A stretch of 64,000 nt of DNA from Linnemannia elongata (GCA_036320915.1 JAXBDG010000002.1:1-64000); one strand, 5' to 3'; positions 36,483 to 51,466 are shown, counted from the first letter of the stretch. The notes: a model not told the origin generated them from the sequence alone. Made by a program: numbers and translations.

Positions 36483-37790
36483 ATGAGACCATTGACAGAA
36501 CTCGAGACAAAAACCTTCTTCGAGAAGTTGGCAAAATAGTACGTCAACAACCACAACAACACACTCTCACTCTGCAACTACAACATATACAACAACTACC
36601 ATGTTGGTTTGCCACCATTTTGACAAGGAAAGGGAGACACTCTGCTAACAACTGGACCTTCTTTTACTTTTCAACCTGAATAGCATCGGACGCAATATCA
36701 CTCACTTGATTGACCGTGGCGATGAGACCTACTGCTTCCGTCTCCACCGCGACCGTGTATACTATGTCAGGTGAGGATCAATAGCTTGTCACTCTACTAA
36801 TGTCTTCTCAGAACGTTTGGAAAAAAGACCTTTTTACTGACCATAATTGCTCTTCTTCGACAATAGCGAGTCGGTGATGCGCAAGGCGACGAGTGTTGGA
36901 CGTGATCAGTTGATTTCGCTCGGTATTTGCTTCGGAAAGTTCACAAAGACTGGAAAGTTCCGCATGCACGTCACCTGCCTCGACTACATCGCACAATACG
37001 CCAAGGTAATTCACTACCCATGGCTCCATTCTAGGACTTATTTCTTTGTCTGTTGACTGGAGCACGCTTTGTTGAGAGGTGCAGGATATTCAAGTTAACA
37101 GATCAGGATCATTGCGACTGTTCAGGAGAAGATTCAAAAGTCAAGCAGGACAATAGCTCTTGTTCAGGAACTTGTGTGCATCAACCATGTCACTCAAGGA
37201 CATTCCCGATACCCATTGACGCAAAATAATTGCAACAGACAGGAAAGCAGGACTCTGAAAACCAGATATGGCAGTGTGGGTCATAGTCACCTTGTGGTAA
37301 CTCAAAACAGGGCTATGGACACCTTATGGCAACTCCTGGGTTATAGACACCTTATATAGTTCTTGAACCAATTGAACCAGGGAGCCAACAAACACGAACA
37401 TGACTCGGTCACTGCAAACAATAGCGGGACTACGAATACCAACTATGACAGCCGGCAACAGTATGGGACAAATATAACACTTTCTAACACACATACCACC
37501 TATTCACCCATTTCAACAAAAAAAAATAGCACAAGGTGTGGATTAAGCCCAACGGTGAGATGCCCTTCCTGTACGGTAACCACGTCGTGAAGGCTCATAT
37601 TGGCCGTGTCACCGAAGATACCCCAGAGCACCAGGGAGTCATTGTCTACTCGATGACGGATGTGCCTCTCGGCTTTGGCGTCACTGCCCGCTCAACGTCT
37701 GACACCCGCAAAATGGAGCCCACCGCCATCGTTGTCTTCCACCAGGCCGATATCGGAGAGTACCTTCGCCAAGAGGATACTCTTTTCTAA
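36483..37790 (+). CDS. NIP7: 60S ribosome biogenesis factor NIP7
   Basis: Pre-60S assembly factor that acts in the nucleolus and nucleus in 27S pre-rRNA processing. Exons 36483-36538, 36684-36770, 36867-37005 and 37530-37790 give exactly 180 residues, the family length. It begins [20 protein letters not shown] and continues with [20 protein letters not shown]. The C-terminal PUA RNA-binding domain contains [20 protein letters not shown] and ends in QEDTLF. Intron 3 is long (524 bp) and contains a degenerate tandem repeat. The convergent MFS gene ends 262 bp downstream. Confidence 0.95.
37278..37362. repeat. Degenerate ~31-bp tandem repeat in NIP7 intron 3
   Basis: Three consecutive units with consensus near GGGTYATAGACACCTTATGG, each starting GGGTCATAG, GGGCTATGG or GGGTTATAG. 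They are intronic and diverged. Confidence 0.65.
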
Positions 37791-38051
37791 GTCATCCCTA
37801 CCTCTTGCATCAACTCTTTTTTTGCCACAAATATCATTAGCATTTTTTTTACCTCCCTTTTTTTCCTTAGCCACATTAAAAATCATCATAGTCCACGCAC
37901 ATCTGCATTTCGTTTTTTGAAGTTGTCATTTGTGTAGCGTAAGTCCTCTAAAAAGCAAATCGATCTTTTTCTTTTTTGAGTGATATGTACATTGAATATT
38001 GCTTCGACTACGACAAATAAACAACAGCAACAACAAAAAAAAGCTTCCTAG

Positions 38052-40211
38052 CTAGTCAAGACGCGCAGATTTGAGGATATCTTCTCTAGACCCTCTCATA
38101 CCCACCAACCCCTTCCCCCCATCCTTCCCTTCTCCATCACCCATCTTCTCCACCAACGACTCCTCCCCCGGTGAAAGCCTACCACTTGGTACCCCTCCTT
38201 CCTCCTCCTCGGAAAGCGTCCGAAACTCCAAGCTGTACTTTGACCGCGTCAACCCCCCACTTGTCCCCCTCCGTCGTGCCTCCTCATCCTCCTTATACTT
38301 TTGCAAATCCTTCTGTTTTTGACCCACTCCTCCGAACCAAAGCGCCGCCACGGGGAGGCTCAAGAATAACGACCCACTCATCGTCAAACAGATCGCTCTA
38401 AACCCAAGTCGCTCATACACAACTCCACAAATCACAGGACCGACGAGGACGCCGATAGAGAAGGCCATATTGAACATTGCGTAGGCGCGTGCGAATCCGT
38501 CACCGGCACCAGTGGTTCGGACGACAGCCGAAATCTCGCCGAGGACTGGGGTGAGAATGGCGGTGCCGGTGGTGCCGATGATGGTGAAGAGGAAGATGAT
38601 CATGGTGAGGGATTGTTGGTAGATGCCTGTTAGGATGACAGATGTGCCGCAGAGGATGATCGCAACGACGCACATGATCTTTGCGCCGAACCTATCCGAC
38701 AATGCGCCTATGTTGTAAAGATAGAAAGTATGGATAGTTAGATAATTTTTCACTATCCATATAGACTGCAATTCCTTCCTCAAAATTCAACAAGATGGAC
38801 CAAATACCTGAAATGGGTGCAGTAAGGGTAGGGAGGGAGAAGGCCATAAAGACAAGTCCAATCCGCTCAGAGGTAAGATCAAACGCACTAGCAAGATGTA
38901 GCGGGACAGTCGGTTCAGCTCCCGAGAACACAAACGAGTTGCACGCCGTGACAATGACACAGGCCAACAGGCGTTTGTTCTTAATCAACTTCCAGAAGCT
39001 GGTACTTTCCTCCAATCGTTGGTTCTTTCTGGCCGCCACCACTTCAGCTTCCTCTTCGGTTGCCTCCTCTTGCTTGCCCTGGATGCGGAGTGCTTTCACA
39101 ATCTCTTCGCGTTCCTCGATGATCAAGGCACGGCACGCGAAATCGATCAAAGTGATGGCGCAGCAAAAGATGAATGGCGCCTGGTACCCACCTCGCTCGT
39201 ACAGGATTCCTCCCAGTGGAGGTCCCATCATCAAACCCAGCGTATACCCCACAAGAGCCTTTCCCATCTGGACCCCTAGAACATTCGCCGGGAAGACATC
39301 CGTAATCAAAGCCAACCCCAGTGTCCAGACCGACCCACCAGCAACACCCTGGAGAAGCCGAGCAAGCAAAAAGACGTAAAAGTTGGTCGCGACCATGAAC
39401 AACACCGTCGAGAGGAGCATACCGAGAAGACCGATCAACATGGGAACCCGACGTGAGACGAAACGGTCGCCCAGGACGCCAAAGAGTGGAGAAGAGAGTA
39501 GAATTCCGACGGCGTAGACGGCAAGTAGTAATCCTGTATCGGTCGCTCCTCCGTCCATTTTTTCCGAGACGATGAATGGGATAATCGGCACTATGATTCC
39601 GTACTGTACGTATCCCATTTCGTGAAAAAAATGTTAGAAACGCGTCATTTTTTTTTTCCTATTTCTGTTGGATGATATTTCGAACAACAAAGACAGCAAG
39701 AAATAGAACGTACGGTGGCCATGTCGACAAAAAGGGCGAGAAAGACAGTAAAGAGGATAAAGTTGGGCGATCGACGGAGACGACCAAACCACCCATGCCG
39801 CTTGACTTGAAGACTTAATTGACTCGCCGACCGCCTCAAGTCACTCTCACGTTTAGGAACACCCAATATCGCGCTCTCATATGGATCTCCGCCATCAGGG
39901 TGAACTCTACTGCCGCCACCGCCTATCCTAGACGCGCCTGCTTGTTTCCTTGATGATAACATGGGCGGTTGGTGTTGCTGCTTCTCATCGTATTCACCAT
40001 CGTCGTCGTTGTGTGCACGTCGATAGGAAGAAGAGGCCGAGCAAGTCGAACGCGAGGACTGTGCGGGACTGATTTCTATCTCAACTGGTGGGAGGAGCAC
40101 ACTGCCTGCTGGACTCGTCATCGCCGATCCTGGTCCTGACCTTGCTCCAGACGCGATTGGGCTTTGGTTCTGGCTATGATAGCCGCTGCTGCCTCTTGGT
40201 TGTGAGGCCAT
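38052..40211 (-). CDS. MFS transporter, DHA1/VMAT-like
   Basis: Proton-coupled 12-helix transporter of unknown substrate. Exons 40211-39714, 39603-38808 and 38707-38052 give 649 residues. A disordered cytosolic N-terminus of ~155 residues (Ser/Gly-rich, polyacidic patch) precedes helix 1 (FILFTVFLALFVDMAT). The loop 2/3 signature is GVLGDRFVSRRVPML and the helix-5 motif is GLMMGPPLGGILYERGG, both DHA1 features shared with vesicular amine transporters. The second half begins GALSDRFGAKIM with GPVICGVVYERLGFRA. A central acidic loop (EEATEEEAEV) and a long charged C-terminal tail are cytosolic. Confidence 0.88.
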
Positions 40212-42026
40212 TATATTCCTTGGTGGTGAAGTTGTTGCGTGTAGTTGAGAGAGGGCGAGAAGGATACGCTGAAGTGGTAGGATAGGGGTGTTAGAAATGG
40301 ATCAAATCAGGGCAAGGGCGGGAGAGTGGGCGAAGAAGTGAGAACAAAAGGAGACAACAGATGTTTGTAATGAAGGTATACGGTCGTTTTTAAATACTTG
40401 TTGAAGAATGAAGAGAAAGGATTCAGGGTTGAGGCGAGGGTGATGTCGGTAAGATGGAGTAGAAGGGTATGAAGTACGTGGCCAGTCCGTGTGGATCGAT
40501 TATCGACGATGACAGGGGGAAAGTGAAAAGAAGAAAAGTAAAAGTAAGAGTAAGAAAGAAGGGACTAATTGTTACTCGAGTAGATGAGTGGAGAGGGAAA
40601 GGAAAAAGGGATAAAAAATGAAGCGAGAAAGAAAGAGAGAAAGTAAGAGAGAATAAAAGAGAGAGGCTAAGAAAAGAAAAGAGTAGGAGAGTGAGCGGGA
40701 AGAGGCGCGTCAAGCCATCCGACTATGGGGGGGAGGGGGGCAAGTTGTCTTGGAGGAAATGAGTATATGTCGGTCACCTTTGCGTTTGTGGAAAATGGAG
40801 AGGAATGGATGTCTTCCTCTATATGCTACTAATTGCCTGTGTTGTGGCGAGGCTAGACGAAGCCCTGAATTCCGATTAACCCTTGCGACGAGGGAGAAGG
40901 GAAGACTCGACTTCGACGTGCGCCTTCGTCTTCATACTCAATAAAGAATAAAGGAGATCTCAAAGACACCCAACAACGACCCTGTGCTGGAATGTGGGCA
41001 AAAAAGAAGGAAAGAAGTCGTATGTACACAAGGAATACAGGGACGTAATTGTCCCCATAACGAGTAAGGACCAGTTAGTTCATTCGCTTCCTATGCCTAT
41101 CCACCTTTTCACTGGACGTCGCACAAGTGTCAAAAGCATCGTCCGATACGTCGGGTCTTTTGCTTCGCGACTCTGCCCACACCCGTGTTGAGATACATAA
41201 CTAAACGCACTCACACTCGCCACATCCGTATACACAGATACATACCAGAAGACGCGATCATGCGACGTGTCTAAAAAACCCTTCAGTCTTCCTTCACATC
41301 AATTCGCGAAGTAGTGGGTTCGTTGATGGATGATGTGTTTGTTGGGAAGAAAAAAAGATTAAAGAGGCCGAGGGTCAGTTGGATTGTGAATACTTCATGA
41401 AGTAAGGAGACCAAAAGGTAATGTTGAAAAGAGGGAGGGACTATGGTGTCTATCAGATCGTTTTTATTGCCATCCCCTGGTCCTTTTGAACACGAGCACA
41501 AGAAACAGTGTCATCGTTCCTTACAATGGCAGATAGATGAATGCATCGATCACTATTCCTGCAGGTGTTTGTAACGTATCGTACATTGTTTTTTTGTGTC
41601 CATGCACGCATAGAACGCAAGGACAGCCACAAAAAGTCAGACGCGCTGCGTGTTGACCGGCGAGTGATCAAGGAGTAGACCACTTTTTATCAGCCTGCCG
41701 AAAACACCCCCCTCTTCACTAGAATCTCAAATTGGTCCGACTCGTCCGATGGGGGATGCGACAAACGGGTACTGAACAAGAATGGAGCATTGCCTGTCGA
41801 GGAAGAAAGGCACAGACAGTCGCTTTAGGACAGCTTGCGCTTCATTCGTCGTGTGGATAATCAATATCCGTCCAAGAAAGGCAACTCTTCTCGACAACGC
41901 GTGCAGAACAGCAAAAAAAGATTGAACGAAGGAATCGCAACACCATGGCCAACAATAAGAAAAAGAAAAAAAAAAAAAAGAAAGAAATAGACAAGACCAA
42001 GGTAGTTTATTTGCGCAGGGGCGCGA
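40212..42026. other. Intergenic region, no gene seen
   Basis: Upstream of the MFS gene and downstream of SNF5. The first 500 bp are purine-rich (pyrimidine leader of the MFS transcript). The rest has mixed composition with only short frames and no recognisable domain. It may contain a missed short gene or RNA, but I cannot support one. Confidence 0.45.
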
Positions 42027-44255
42027 CTATTCACCATCTCTATTGCTCTGTGCCGGTGTAGTCTCGCGCATCGGTGAATACGCGTGATGCTCACGCCCAC
42101 CAGCTGTTAGCCGCTCCCTAGACCCATACATGCCTTCCCGCGTATGTGCCGTAGGCCCACTACCCGTCGAAGGAACGCCAAGATGGTGCACCGATAGATC
42201 CGACCCTGAACCTCTCAGTTTCCTTGTCATTCGGTGGTGAGAAGGTGTTGCCTGGCCTGCCAGGGAGGGTGCGGGTGCGGCTGCTGAGCCTTGAGCTGGG
42301 TGATCATGTGCCATTGTGGTCCTCCTTGTCGCTGGACCCAACCTGTTAGACTGTGCTGGATCGTGTTGATGCAGCTGAGCATCCACCAGAGGATCACTCG
42401 GCTCCATTGTATATCCATGATGCAGCAGTGTCCTTTTCGTCTTTGAAGGCTCCCGATCAGGCAGAATGACGCCTCTCCGACCGCGCGTCTGGCGGCGTTT
42501 CCGTCTATTTTGACAATTACGTTCAATACCACGGTGTTAGTTCCAACAATACTGAGCAGTCTGTGAAAAAAGTCAAGTAGGAACTGAAGGTTACATGTTG
42601 AATTGTACCTTTTATCACGTTCACGATCCCGCTCCAGTTTATCGATTTCGGGCTCGGTCAGCTTCTCCAGAATAGGCGTGAACTGTTCAACAGCTTCCTC
42701 CTCCCGCAAAATAGTTGTGATCTTTGGTAGGAAACTGCTCCTCAGATCCTCGTCGTGGACAGAGCCACCGTCGTAACTGTATCCAATGAGGTTGAGACAC
42801 TTTGTGTGAATCTGAACCTGTTCTCTAATAGAATGTGCAATTGCCGTCCTATTTTATTCACGGTACGTTGACGGTCTGGTCAGTGAAGAGTTCAATTGCA
42901 AAAGATCGCTTCAATTACGCAATTAATCAACTATTGTGTTGTCTCCTTACCTGAACTCCCCGCCTAGTCCCAGTTCGTTAGCCAAGACCTCTGCAAAATG
43001 TTCCGGATCGTTGTTTGGACAGGAAATATCCCATTCAAACTGGTCTACCAGCGAAGTATTAGCCACCGTAATATCAATCTATACATCCACAAAGAGCTCA
43101 AAGTGTCAGCAATTCCCGTTATTCCTCACACTGTTTAGCATCAAAGATCATCCAGCAAGAGCCGCTTTTCGAGACATACCTTGATCAAAATACGAAGTTC
43201 CTGTGATGGCCGGGTATCTTCTCCAGCGGGTTGCTCTTGGTCCTCCGTAATTGTCGGGTTAGAGCTCAAGACAGGTAGGTGATAATCCTGTATTTGCTCG
43301 CGAATCGATTTTGCAATCTGTGGGGCAAACTGAAGCGCTGGGAACTGCATGTCCTCGCACAAGACCTCTGCAAAATGTTCTGGCGTGATCAATGTCTCTG
43401 TTAGTCCCAATGTCCATGTCGGCAGAGGAGTTTGTGAGGTGAAAGAATAGAAGAAAGGTGTTGTTAGTTATTGTCCTACACGAACAAATAACCCCAGTTT
43501 CTTCATCATCGCGAAAGACGTGATCTAGTACCATGCAGGTTCCATGTAAAGGTATCGCGCAACACGAGTCCATCCACTTCTATCTCCAGCCGTATGGGTA
43601 CCAGGATGTCCTCCTTTTGTGCCTGTTCCTCGATCATCGCCTTGGTACTATAAAACAAACAATGGGAATTGAAAATAGACAAAAAAAGGAATCGCGTTAG
43701 TCGAGTTCAAAAAAAGTGTTCAGGAACGAAAACGCAACCAGAATAACTCGGAACATATGTAAACCCCGTTTGGTCAACAAAGAGCAAGGAATTGAAGTGC
43801 GTGTAGGCTTACAAGGTAAACTCCTTTGACTTTCTTGCGCGCTTTCGGTGAGCTGGGTAGACGATATGAAACGCGTTGCTTCCTTGTGGACCCCCTGCTG
43901 CTGGATTATGGGGGGCGACGTTGCTGCCGTTACCGTACGCGGGGCTGTAGCCTGGTCCAAAGATCTCGGTTCCTGTCTGCTGTGCCTGGCGAATCTCGAG
44001 CTGTTTTTCGTTCATCAACGCGATCTGCATCTGCCGTTGCTTCTCAAACGCCGGGAGGAACGTTGCGTCCCGCCGCATGTATTGCTCCAGTTCTGATCGC
44101 TGTTGGGACGAGATTGGGGGAGTTGGACCGACTTGGGTCAGGGTTGGGTTCTGGTTGGGCAGCAGGGTGGACGCCGGTGGTGGGTTGACGTTGACGACGG
44201 CGGGTGGTGGGGCTATGGGCCCGTTTGTAAGCGTAGCCTCTGACATTATCGACAT
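42027..44255 (-). CDS. SNF5: SWI/SNF core subunit SNF5/SMARCB1
   Basis: Chromatin-remodelling subunit. Exons 44255-43813, 43647-43532, 43397-43180, 43078-42951, 42848-42609 and 42504-42027 give 540 residues. A Pro/Gln-rich N-terminus contains an N-terminal conserved segment ([20 protein letters not shown]). Two SNF5 repeats follow: repeat 1 has [20 protein letters not shown] and [12 protein letters not shown] (~155-235). Repeat 2 has [20 protein letters not shown] and [14 protein letters not shown] (~258-320). A basic segment ([13 protein letters not shown]) and a low-complexity tail end the protein. SNF5 rather than the RSC paralogue SFH1 is a guess; both share the repeats. Confidence 0.92.
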
Positions 44256-45015
44256 TGGCGATTGCTTTTGTTTACTCTGCTGGAGAGAGTGTTTCCGTCG
44301 ACTCGCCAGTTTTGTAAGCTTTGTTGGTGGTTGAAAGATGGGAGTGTGTTTTTCTGTAGTCCGTCGCTGCTGTTGCGTGGACGTTGTTGATTGTTATTAT
44401 TGTTGGGTCTATTGTCCTTGTTATTTTCGTTATTGGTTCCTGGGTTCTCTCTACGCTGGCCGATGGACAATAATATAAAGAGTGGATTAAGAAGAGTTGA
44501 GGTGCCACCGAGTAAGAACCAGGCTTGAAAGGACAGAGAAGAAGGAGGATGTAAAGGGGGAAAAAAAAGGTGATGAAAAAAAAAAAGAGAGAAATAACGC
44601 TGAAAAGAGATCATCAACCCTTGGCCTCTGCTTCGACTGAGTGGGTGCGTTTATTGGTTGCATTTACGATCAATTTCGACTTCTACACGTGACCTTTGGA
44701 CTTTTGGAAGAGATCTCTCAGGAACCGTTTTCTTGTCTATCGTCTGCATTTCATTCGTGCCTTGACCATTGACTTCACGCTACACAAAGACGCACTCATT
44801 CACAAAGACAGATTCAAGCAAGGGAAGTTTTTTTTGGATGCTGTTTTATTTTAAAAGGTTGCTGTACAAGAGGTATGGAGAGGATTCAAAGCAAGCACCA
44901 ATTTTTCGCAAGGGAAACGAAAAGAAGCTATGGGGGGAGTTGTTATTAATGTTACAAAAGAAAAAAGCAAAAAGTAGACAAAAGGATACGAAAACAAGCA
45001 CTCTCGCAAAATCGC
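44256..45015. other. Intergenic region
   Basis: Between the SNF5 start and the H3 stop codon. It holds the SNF5 promoter and 5' leader and the H3 3' UTR. No coding sequence recognised. Confidence 0.5.
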
Positions 45016-46523
<1,508 letters not shown>

Positions 46524-47158
46524 ATATCCTCTCCTCGTCTGTCTTCCGTTCCCTCTTTGCTCTTTTGCAACCACAACCACAACCACAACCAACTCCCATT
46601 GTACACAACATAATCCTTTTTTTCGCTTTGCGTTTGCTCTTGTAAAATAAAAACCTTTGTTTTCTATCATCCTCATCGCATCCTCGTCCTTGCTCTGCCT
46701 ATTGAAACTGGCTTCAATTGCTATTATTATTTGAAACTCGTGCAGTTGAATTCAATTAGTCTGAATGAGTAAAGCGACGAATGAATTCGACATTTGTTGA
46801 TCAACTTGTGCCATCTGCCTCAGAAAGGCTTTGCTTGTCTTTTGCTTCTCCCAGAGCTGCTCCTCACACTGTAGGTATCAATTGTATCACCCTATCACCC
46901 TCTGTGCTTATGCGCGGAAAGAAAAGGCTTTATTAGCCAAGGATTGCAAACAAAAAGCAGACAGTGATCATTCAGGCGTCGCAAAATGAATGAACAAAAA
47001 AGTCGAATGGCTCAAGTCTTGCCGCCAACAACAAGGTCCACGTCGTCAAACGCGGATCGTGATGAACTAGAGATAGTGACTTTGCACGGTGAAAAGCCTC
47101 GACATCGTCGTCGTCGAGCCACGGTCAAAACTGATCCAGTATTACCAGGCAGCCGTCT
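46524..47158. other. Convergent intergenic region
   Basis: Between the 3' ends of H4 and the SANTA-domain gene. A CAACCA repeat occurs in the H4 3' UTR (46570-46590). No supported gene. Confidence 0.5.
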
Positions 47159-50100
47159 TCAATCCTCAACAGCCCTATTCACGACCATTGAAGACAAATC
47201 TGGACATTGCCGTGTGCGTTCTCTGATCTGCTCCACAACAGCCTTGGACCTCATACGCAGGTTTCCATCCAATGCCTTGTCCAACGGCCTGCCCACTCCA
47301 TACGCAGCTGGACCAACAGCCTTCCAGGTTCCCATTGCTGTAATCGATTGGTCAGGTGCCGATGATCGTCGCAATACAAGTATATCCTCTTGCAAAGACG
47401 CGCTCTCAGGCGCTGAAGCGCGACGAGGGGTGGACGATTGACCTGTCGCTGGCATTTCTTCTTGAAACTTTACCTGTATCGAAACTGGTAGTGTTGGTGT
47501 TATCGAAGGTGTTGGTGGTGCTGCTAATGTCGGTATCCACTCCTTGCGTGAGCTAGATGGTGATGGTTCTAGTATCGACTCTGATTTCTTGCTGGTGGTT
47601 CCTGTCGTCGCTTTGGACACCGCACAGCCCTCAGGCCGGGACTCGCTAGACGCCACTGGCATACCAATTTCGACGGCCTCGTCCCTGTTCAAAGTGCTGC
47701 TTGAAGGCGGTGCCAGAGTGGAGACTTGAGATGGCAACGGCGCCGACTTGAGTTGAACCGATACTCGTTCGACAGGTGCTACAGCGGGTCTTCTTGGTGC
47801 CTCACCGATCATACGTGACGAATAGTCATCCGGTATGATCTCTATCGCTATCTGCCTCTCCTCCTGCATCCCCTGCCCCTGCAATATCACTGATTTACCG
47901 CGTTGTAATGACTCTCTCGGTTGTTGTGTCAAGAGTATCTCCTGTTGTTTCGATGCACTGTGGTCATTCTGACTGGTGGTGTCGACTCCCTTGTCGATTT
48001 GTCCCCCCTTGCCCATCAATGCAGTTGGCGCCGCCTGCTTCCCATACTCTTTGCCCAGGATTGTCTTCCAGTCGGCAGGAAACCCATTCCGGAAAGCTTT
48101 GATCACATCCTTGGAGAAGCCTGTCAGAAAAGAGAGAAACCCAGCATGTTATTAATGATGGCAAATAAATATGACGCGATTTCCTTTTCTCTCTCTTTTG
48201 TTTTCATAGAGAACAGCAATTGGTAGGCAAAAGGTGAGTCGAGACACAGCATACCATTGGCTTCCATCTTTTGGACATCAATTGGTCCGTTGAGACGATA
48301 CAACGATCCTGTGAAGGTCATGACCAAAGTCGGCTCTGGCGCATCCTTGATAGTTGACGTATGCCACGTCTAGTACGGATAAAATAATAGCTTGATTAAC
48401 ACCTCTGTGAAAACAAGCAAGTCTTTTCTCAATTGCCATGAGAATCTTGCGTGTTTGCTCATACCATGACTCTCGGCTCGAGCATATTTCCTTGCACCAG
48501 AATGCCCAAGTTATCATCCTGCGCCTATCAATTACAACAAAGTAAAGCAAACAACGTCATTAGCCAGAGCAAGGAGACTCCTCTAGCACTCTATCACCAT
48601 AAAAAGAGACTCACCAGGTTCTCCTTTCTCTTGAGCCACCACCCATGAAAGGCTTTGGTTCGTACTTGCGTCGATAAGGGTTGGCGTGGCAGCTCGACAA
48701 ATTTGGATGGCTGTTGTGAGCTACTCTGGTGTTCTTGTTCGGGGTTCTGTACGTTTGCTGGTAGCATAGTCTTTGTTGGTTCCGGGTTTATGGTGGGATT
48801 ATTCCTTGTATCGGACCTGGTCTGCCTCGGGGCATCCAAGTCCATGTTGAGCACTGGTGCTACCTCTATGGTTCTCCGTGGGGCCTGTCTTGCACCATTT
48901 TTTGTCGTTGCCTTGATGGGTAATTGGCCGGTCAACGTAGCATCCTTGATGGTAATGGCGGCCATTGTCTTCAACCCAGGTTCCTGTTTAGTGTCCTTTT
49001 TGGTAAATTTTCCTGTATCTGTCCGTGGAGGTAGTCGAAGGCCCTTCTTGGTAGACCTGATCACAGTATTCTTCTCGAGATTGTCCGCTACAGGTATCAC
49101 AACGCAATCCATTCGCTCGACGATACGATTTGGCCCTTTCACCTTGGACACCTCAGCTGCTCTGTCCTCTTCCTGGCATACTTCCTCAAGCTCTCGAACC
49201 TGCTCTACTGCCTGAGCCTGATCCTCGTCGTTCTGCAATAGGCTTCGCCTGCGGGACCTCGCCATCCTCTGCTGCTGACGCTGCTGCTGTGTCATAGTCT
49301 CCCTTCCTGGGCTATAATCGCTCTCGGACTTGGCACTCCCATCGTTGGTCACTGCAGCTGCCTCGTCTTCCTCGTCCACGACGACAACTTCTTCCTTTTC
49401 GTCCTCGTCATCGTCCACTACCAAGACTTCCACATGTTCGTCCTGAAGGACTGGAGGCGTCTCAGTGTGTCGTACACGCGGCGGATTCCGAGGCAACGTC
49501 GGTTTCTTGGGAGCCAAGCGTGTTGTTGCGATGTTAGTAGGAGTAGTTGTATTAAGAGAATTGCTTAAAGGAGGTGGTCCTGGTCGCAGTTGCTTTGCTG
49601 GTCGCTTCTTTGCGGAGGATGTTGTTGATCGTCTTGTGTTGAATGTAGACCCACTGTCGCCATCGCTGGACTCTGTGGCGTTATTAATGGAGGTAGTCGA
49701 TGAAGACCTGGCACGTTTGAGAAGAGCGACTCGTTTGGTATTCCTGCCACGACGGTTACTGCGGTTACGAGAGGTGTCTGTCGAATCCTGAGATACTGTG
49801 GAGGGTGGGATATCCTCAATAAGAGACGAGATGATTCGACGTGAGGGGATTATGGTTGTTGCCCGATTGCGAGACGCTCGCCCCCATGGTTCGGCTGGAT
49901 ACTGTAGAATGCGGAACTCTTCCTCTGGTTCTTCTCCATCGTTACTGTTGTTGTTATTGTCGTTCGAGTAGTTGTTATGCTGTTGGCACTGACGCGACCG
50001 AGCTTTCAAGGCCACGCTCGGAGGGACCTGAAGCATCGGCACTTCCTGTGTCTGACCATGGACAGCAAGCAGAGAGAGGAAGAGAGAAAAAAAGTTGAAT

Positions 50101-50257
50101 GGAATGGATGGATGGTGAGTTTTGTTCGGCTTAATTGTGGTTTTGATTCCCGGACATGCTGGGTCAAGACCGCGCTTGTTTGACACTTGTCCAGACAAGA
50201 CGAGAGACCAACCTGGGATGACCCGTGTCTGAAGCTGGATTCCGAGTTGCGAGCCAT
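47159..50257 (-). CDS. SANTA-domain protein, KNL2/Mis18BP1-like
   Basis: Exons 50257-50213, 50051-48615, 48524-48465, 48369-48255 and 48120-47159 join in phase to 872 residues. The start MARNSESSFRHGSSQ is chosen because it is followed by a phase-correct intron. Reading straight through from an upstream ATG at 50417 would add an intron-like hydrophobic stretch. Residues ~482-573 form a SANTA domain: FHGWWLKRKENL, then a strand ending GNMLEPRVM, TWHTSTIKDA, LVMTFTGSLYRLNGPIDVQK and NGFSKDVIKAFRNGFPADW. The last motif closely follows NGFxxxVxxxFxxGFPxxW of KNL2. The rest is disordered with acidic and basic blocks (EVLVVDDDEDEKEEVVVV; QQQRQQQRMARSRRRS). No Myb/SANT domain is seen. SANTA proteins license CENP-A deposition at centromeres. 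It lies between the H3-H4 and H2A-H2B pairs. Confidence 0.75.
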
Positions 50258-51055
50258 CCGTTTTTTGTGTTCCTGATGCCAGGTCCTTTGCTTTACTGTT
50301 TGCCGTTCTGGTTGTTTGTTGTTGGTGTGATGGGGAGAGAAGGTTGATGGGGACAAGGAAGCAAAGAAGGAAAAAGGAGAGAGTGAGAGAACAGCGACCA
50401 AGTCTGTCGTGTGGCACCTTCAGATTTCTCCAATGCTAGTTATGATAATCGTGACGCCATCCTCAGGGGGTTACCATACATTGACACATCACAGGTGCAT
50501 GGCACCATGCTTTGAAAGCAAAACAGAGAACATATTGTTGTAATAGACCCTGGATTGCTTCGCCCGATCTTGACATACAGAACGGTCTACAAATGTCCAC
50601 TTGAAATGTCACTCAAAAAAAGAACCCGACTTGCAAAAGAACGCCTCACATAATACGGCATGTTTTTTTTGAATTGGTTTTTATGTTTGAAAACAAAGCT
50701 AGATGTACAAGGAGGGGATGAAAAAAGAGAAAAGAAAAAGAGTAGAAGAGAGGAAAACAGGAAACAAAAGGGAACCTTGCACACTCCTGGAACGTCGACG
50801 GAAAAAGCGAAGATATTAAAACAAACGGGTTGAAAGTCGAAGATTATAAAACAGGTTGTCGTTCAGGATTGGGTTGTGTATGTGTACAAGGAACCAAAGA
50901 TGGTAAATGAAAAAAAGGAAAAGGGAAAGAAAAAGGAAAAGAAACGAGAACGGTGGTTGTATCCTGCTATTCCCTTCCTATCCTTAGTTCAAACTTCCTT
51001 CGACTCTCAAACAGTCGCCACTGCTCCTGTTGCTGAGAAGCAGATTCCTGTTTCT
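50258..51055. other. Intergenic region
   Basis: Upstream of the SANTA gene and downstream of H2B. It is A-rich near 50900-50950 (H2B 3' region on the other strand). No supported gene. Confidence 0.5.
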
Positions 51056-51466
51056 TTACTTGGAGGAGGTGTACTTGGTGACGGCCTTGGTGCCCTCAGA
51101 GACGGCGTGCTTGGCCAACTCACCGGGGAGGATAAGGCGGACAGCGGTCTGGATCTCGCGGGAGGAGATGGTGGAGCGCTTGTTGTAGGCGGCGAGCTTG
51201 GAGGCCTCACCGGCGATACGCTCAAAGATATCGTTGACGAAGGAGTTCAAGATGGACATGGCCTTGTTGGAGATACCGGTGTCGGGGTGGACCTGCTTGA
51301 GGACCTTGTAGATGTAGGAAGAGTAGGTCTCGGAGCGGGACTTCTTGCGGCCCTTGCCACCCTCGGACTTGGACTTGCGCTCCTTCTTCTCAGAGGGGGC
51401 AGCGGTCTTGGCGGGGGCCTTGCCTCCGGTGGAGGGCTTCTTCTCGGCGGTCTTGGGGGGAGCCAT
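51056..51466 (-). CDS. H2B: Histone H2B
   Basis: Intronless, 136 residues. Lys-rich tail, then [20 protein letters not shown] and the conserved end [12 protein letters not shown], which includes the lysine that is mono-ubiquitinated in other H2Bs. It is head-to-head with H2A. Minus-strand TATATAAAA lies at 51582-51574, about 110 bp upstream of the ATG. Confidence 0.99.
   Translation of the reverse strand: MAPPKTAEKKPSTGGKAPAKTAAPSEKKERKSKSEGGKGRKKSRSETYSSYIYKVLKQVHPDTGISNKAMSILNSFVNDIFERIAGEASKLAAYNKRSTISSREIQTAVRLILPGELAKHAVSEGTKAVTKYTSSK

Noticed and set aside
50258..50417. Start of the SANTA gene at the upstream ATG (hydrophobic leader, signal-peptide-like)
   Set aside because: A signal peptide does not fit a nuclear SANTA protein, and a phase-correct intron (donor at 50212, acceptor at 50052) joins MARNSESSFRHGSSQ to the conserved frame.
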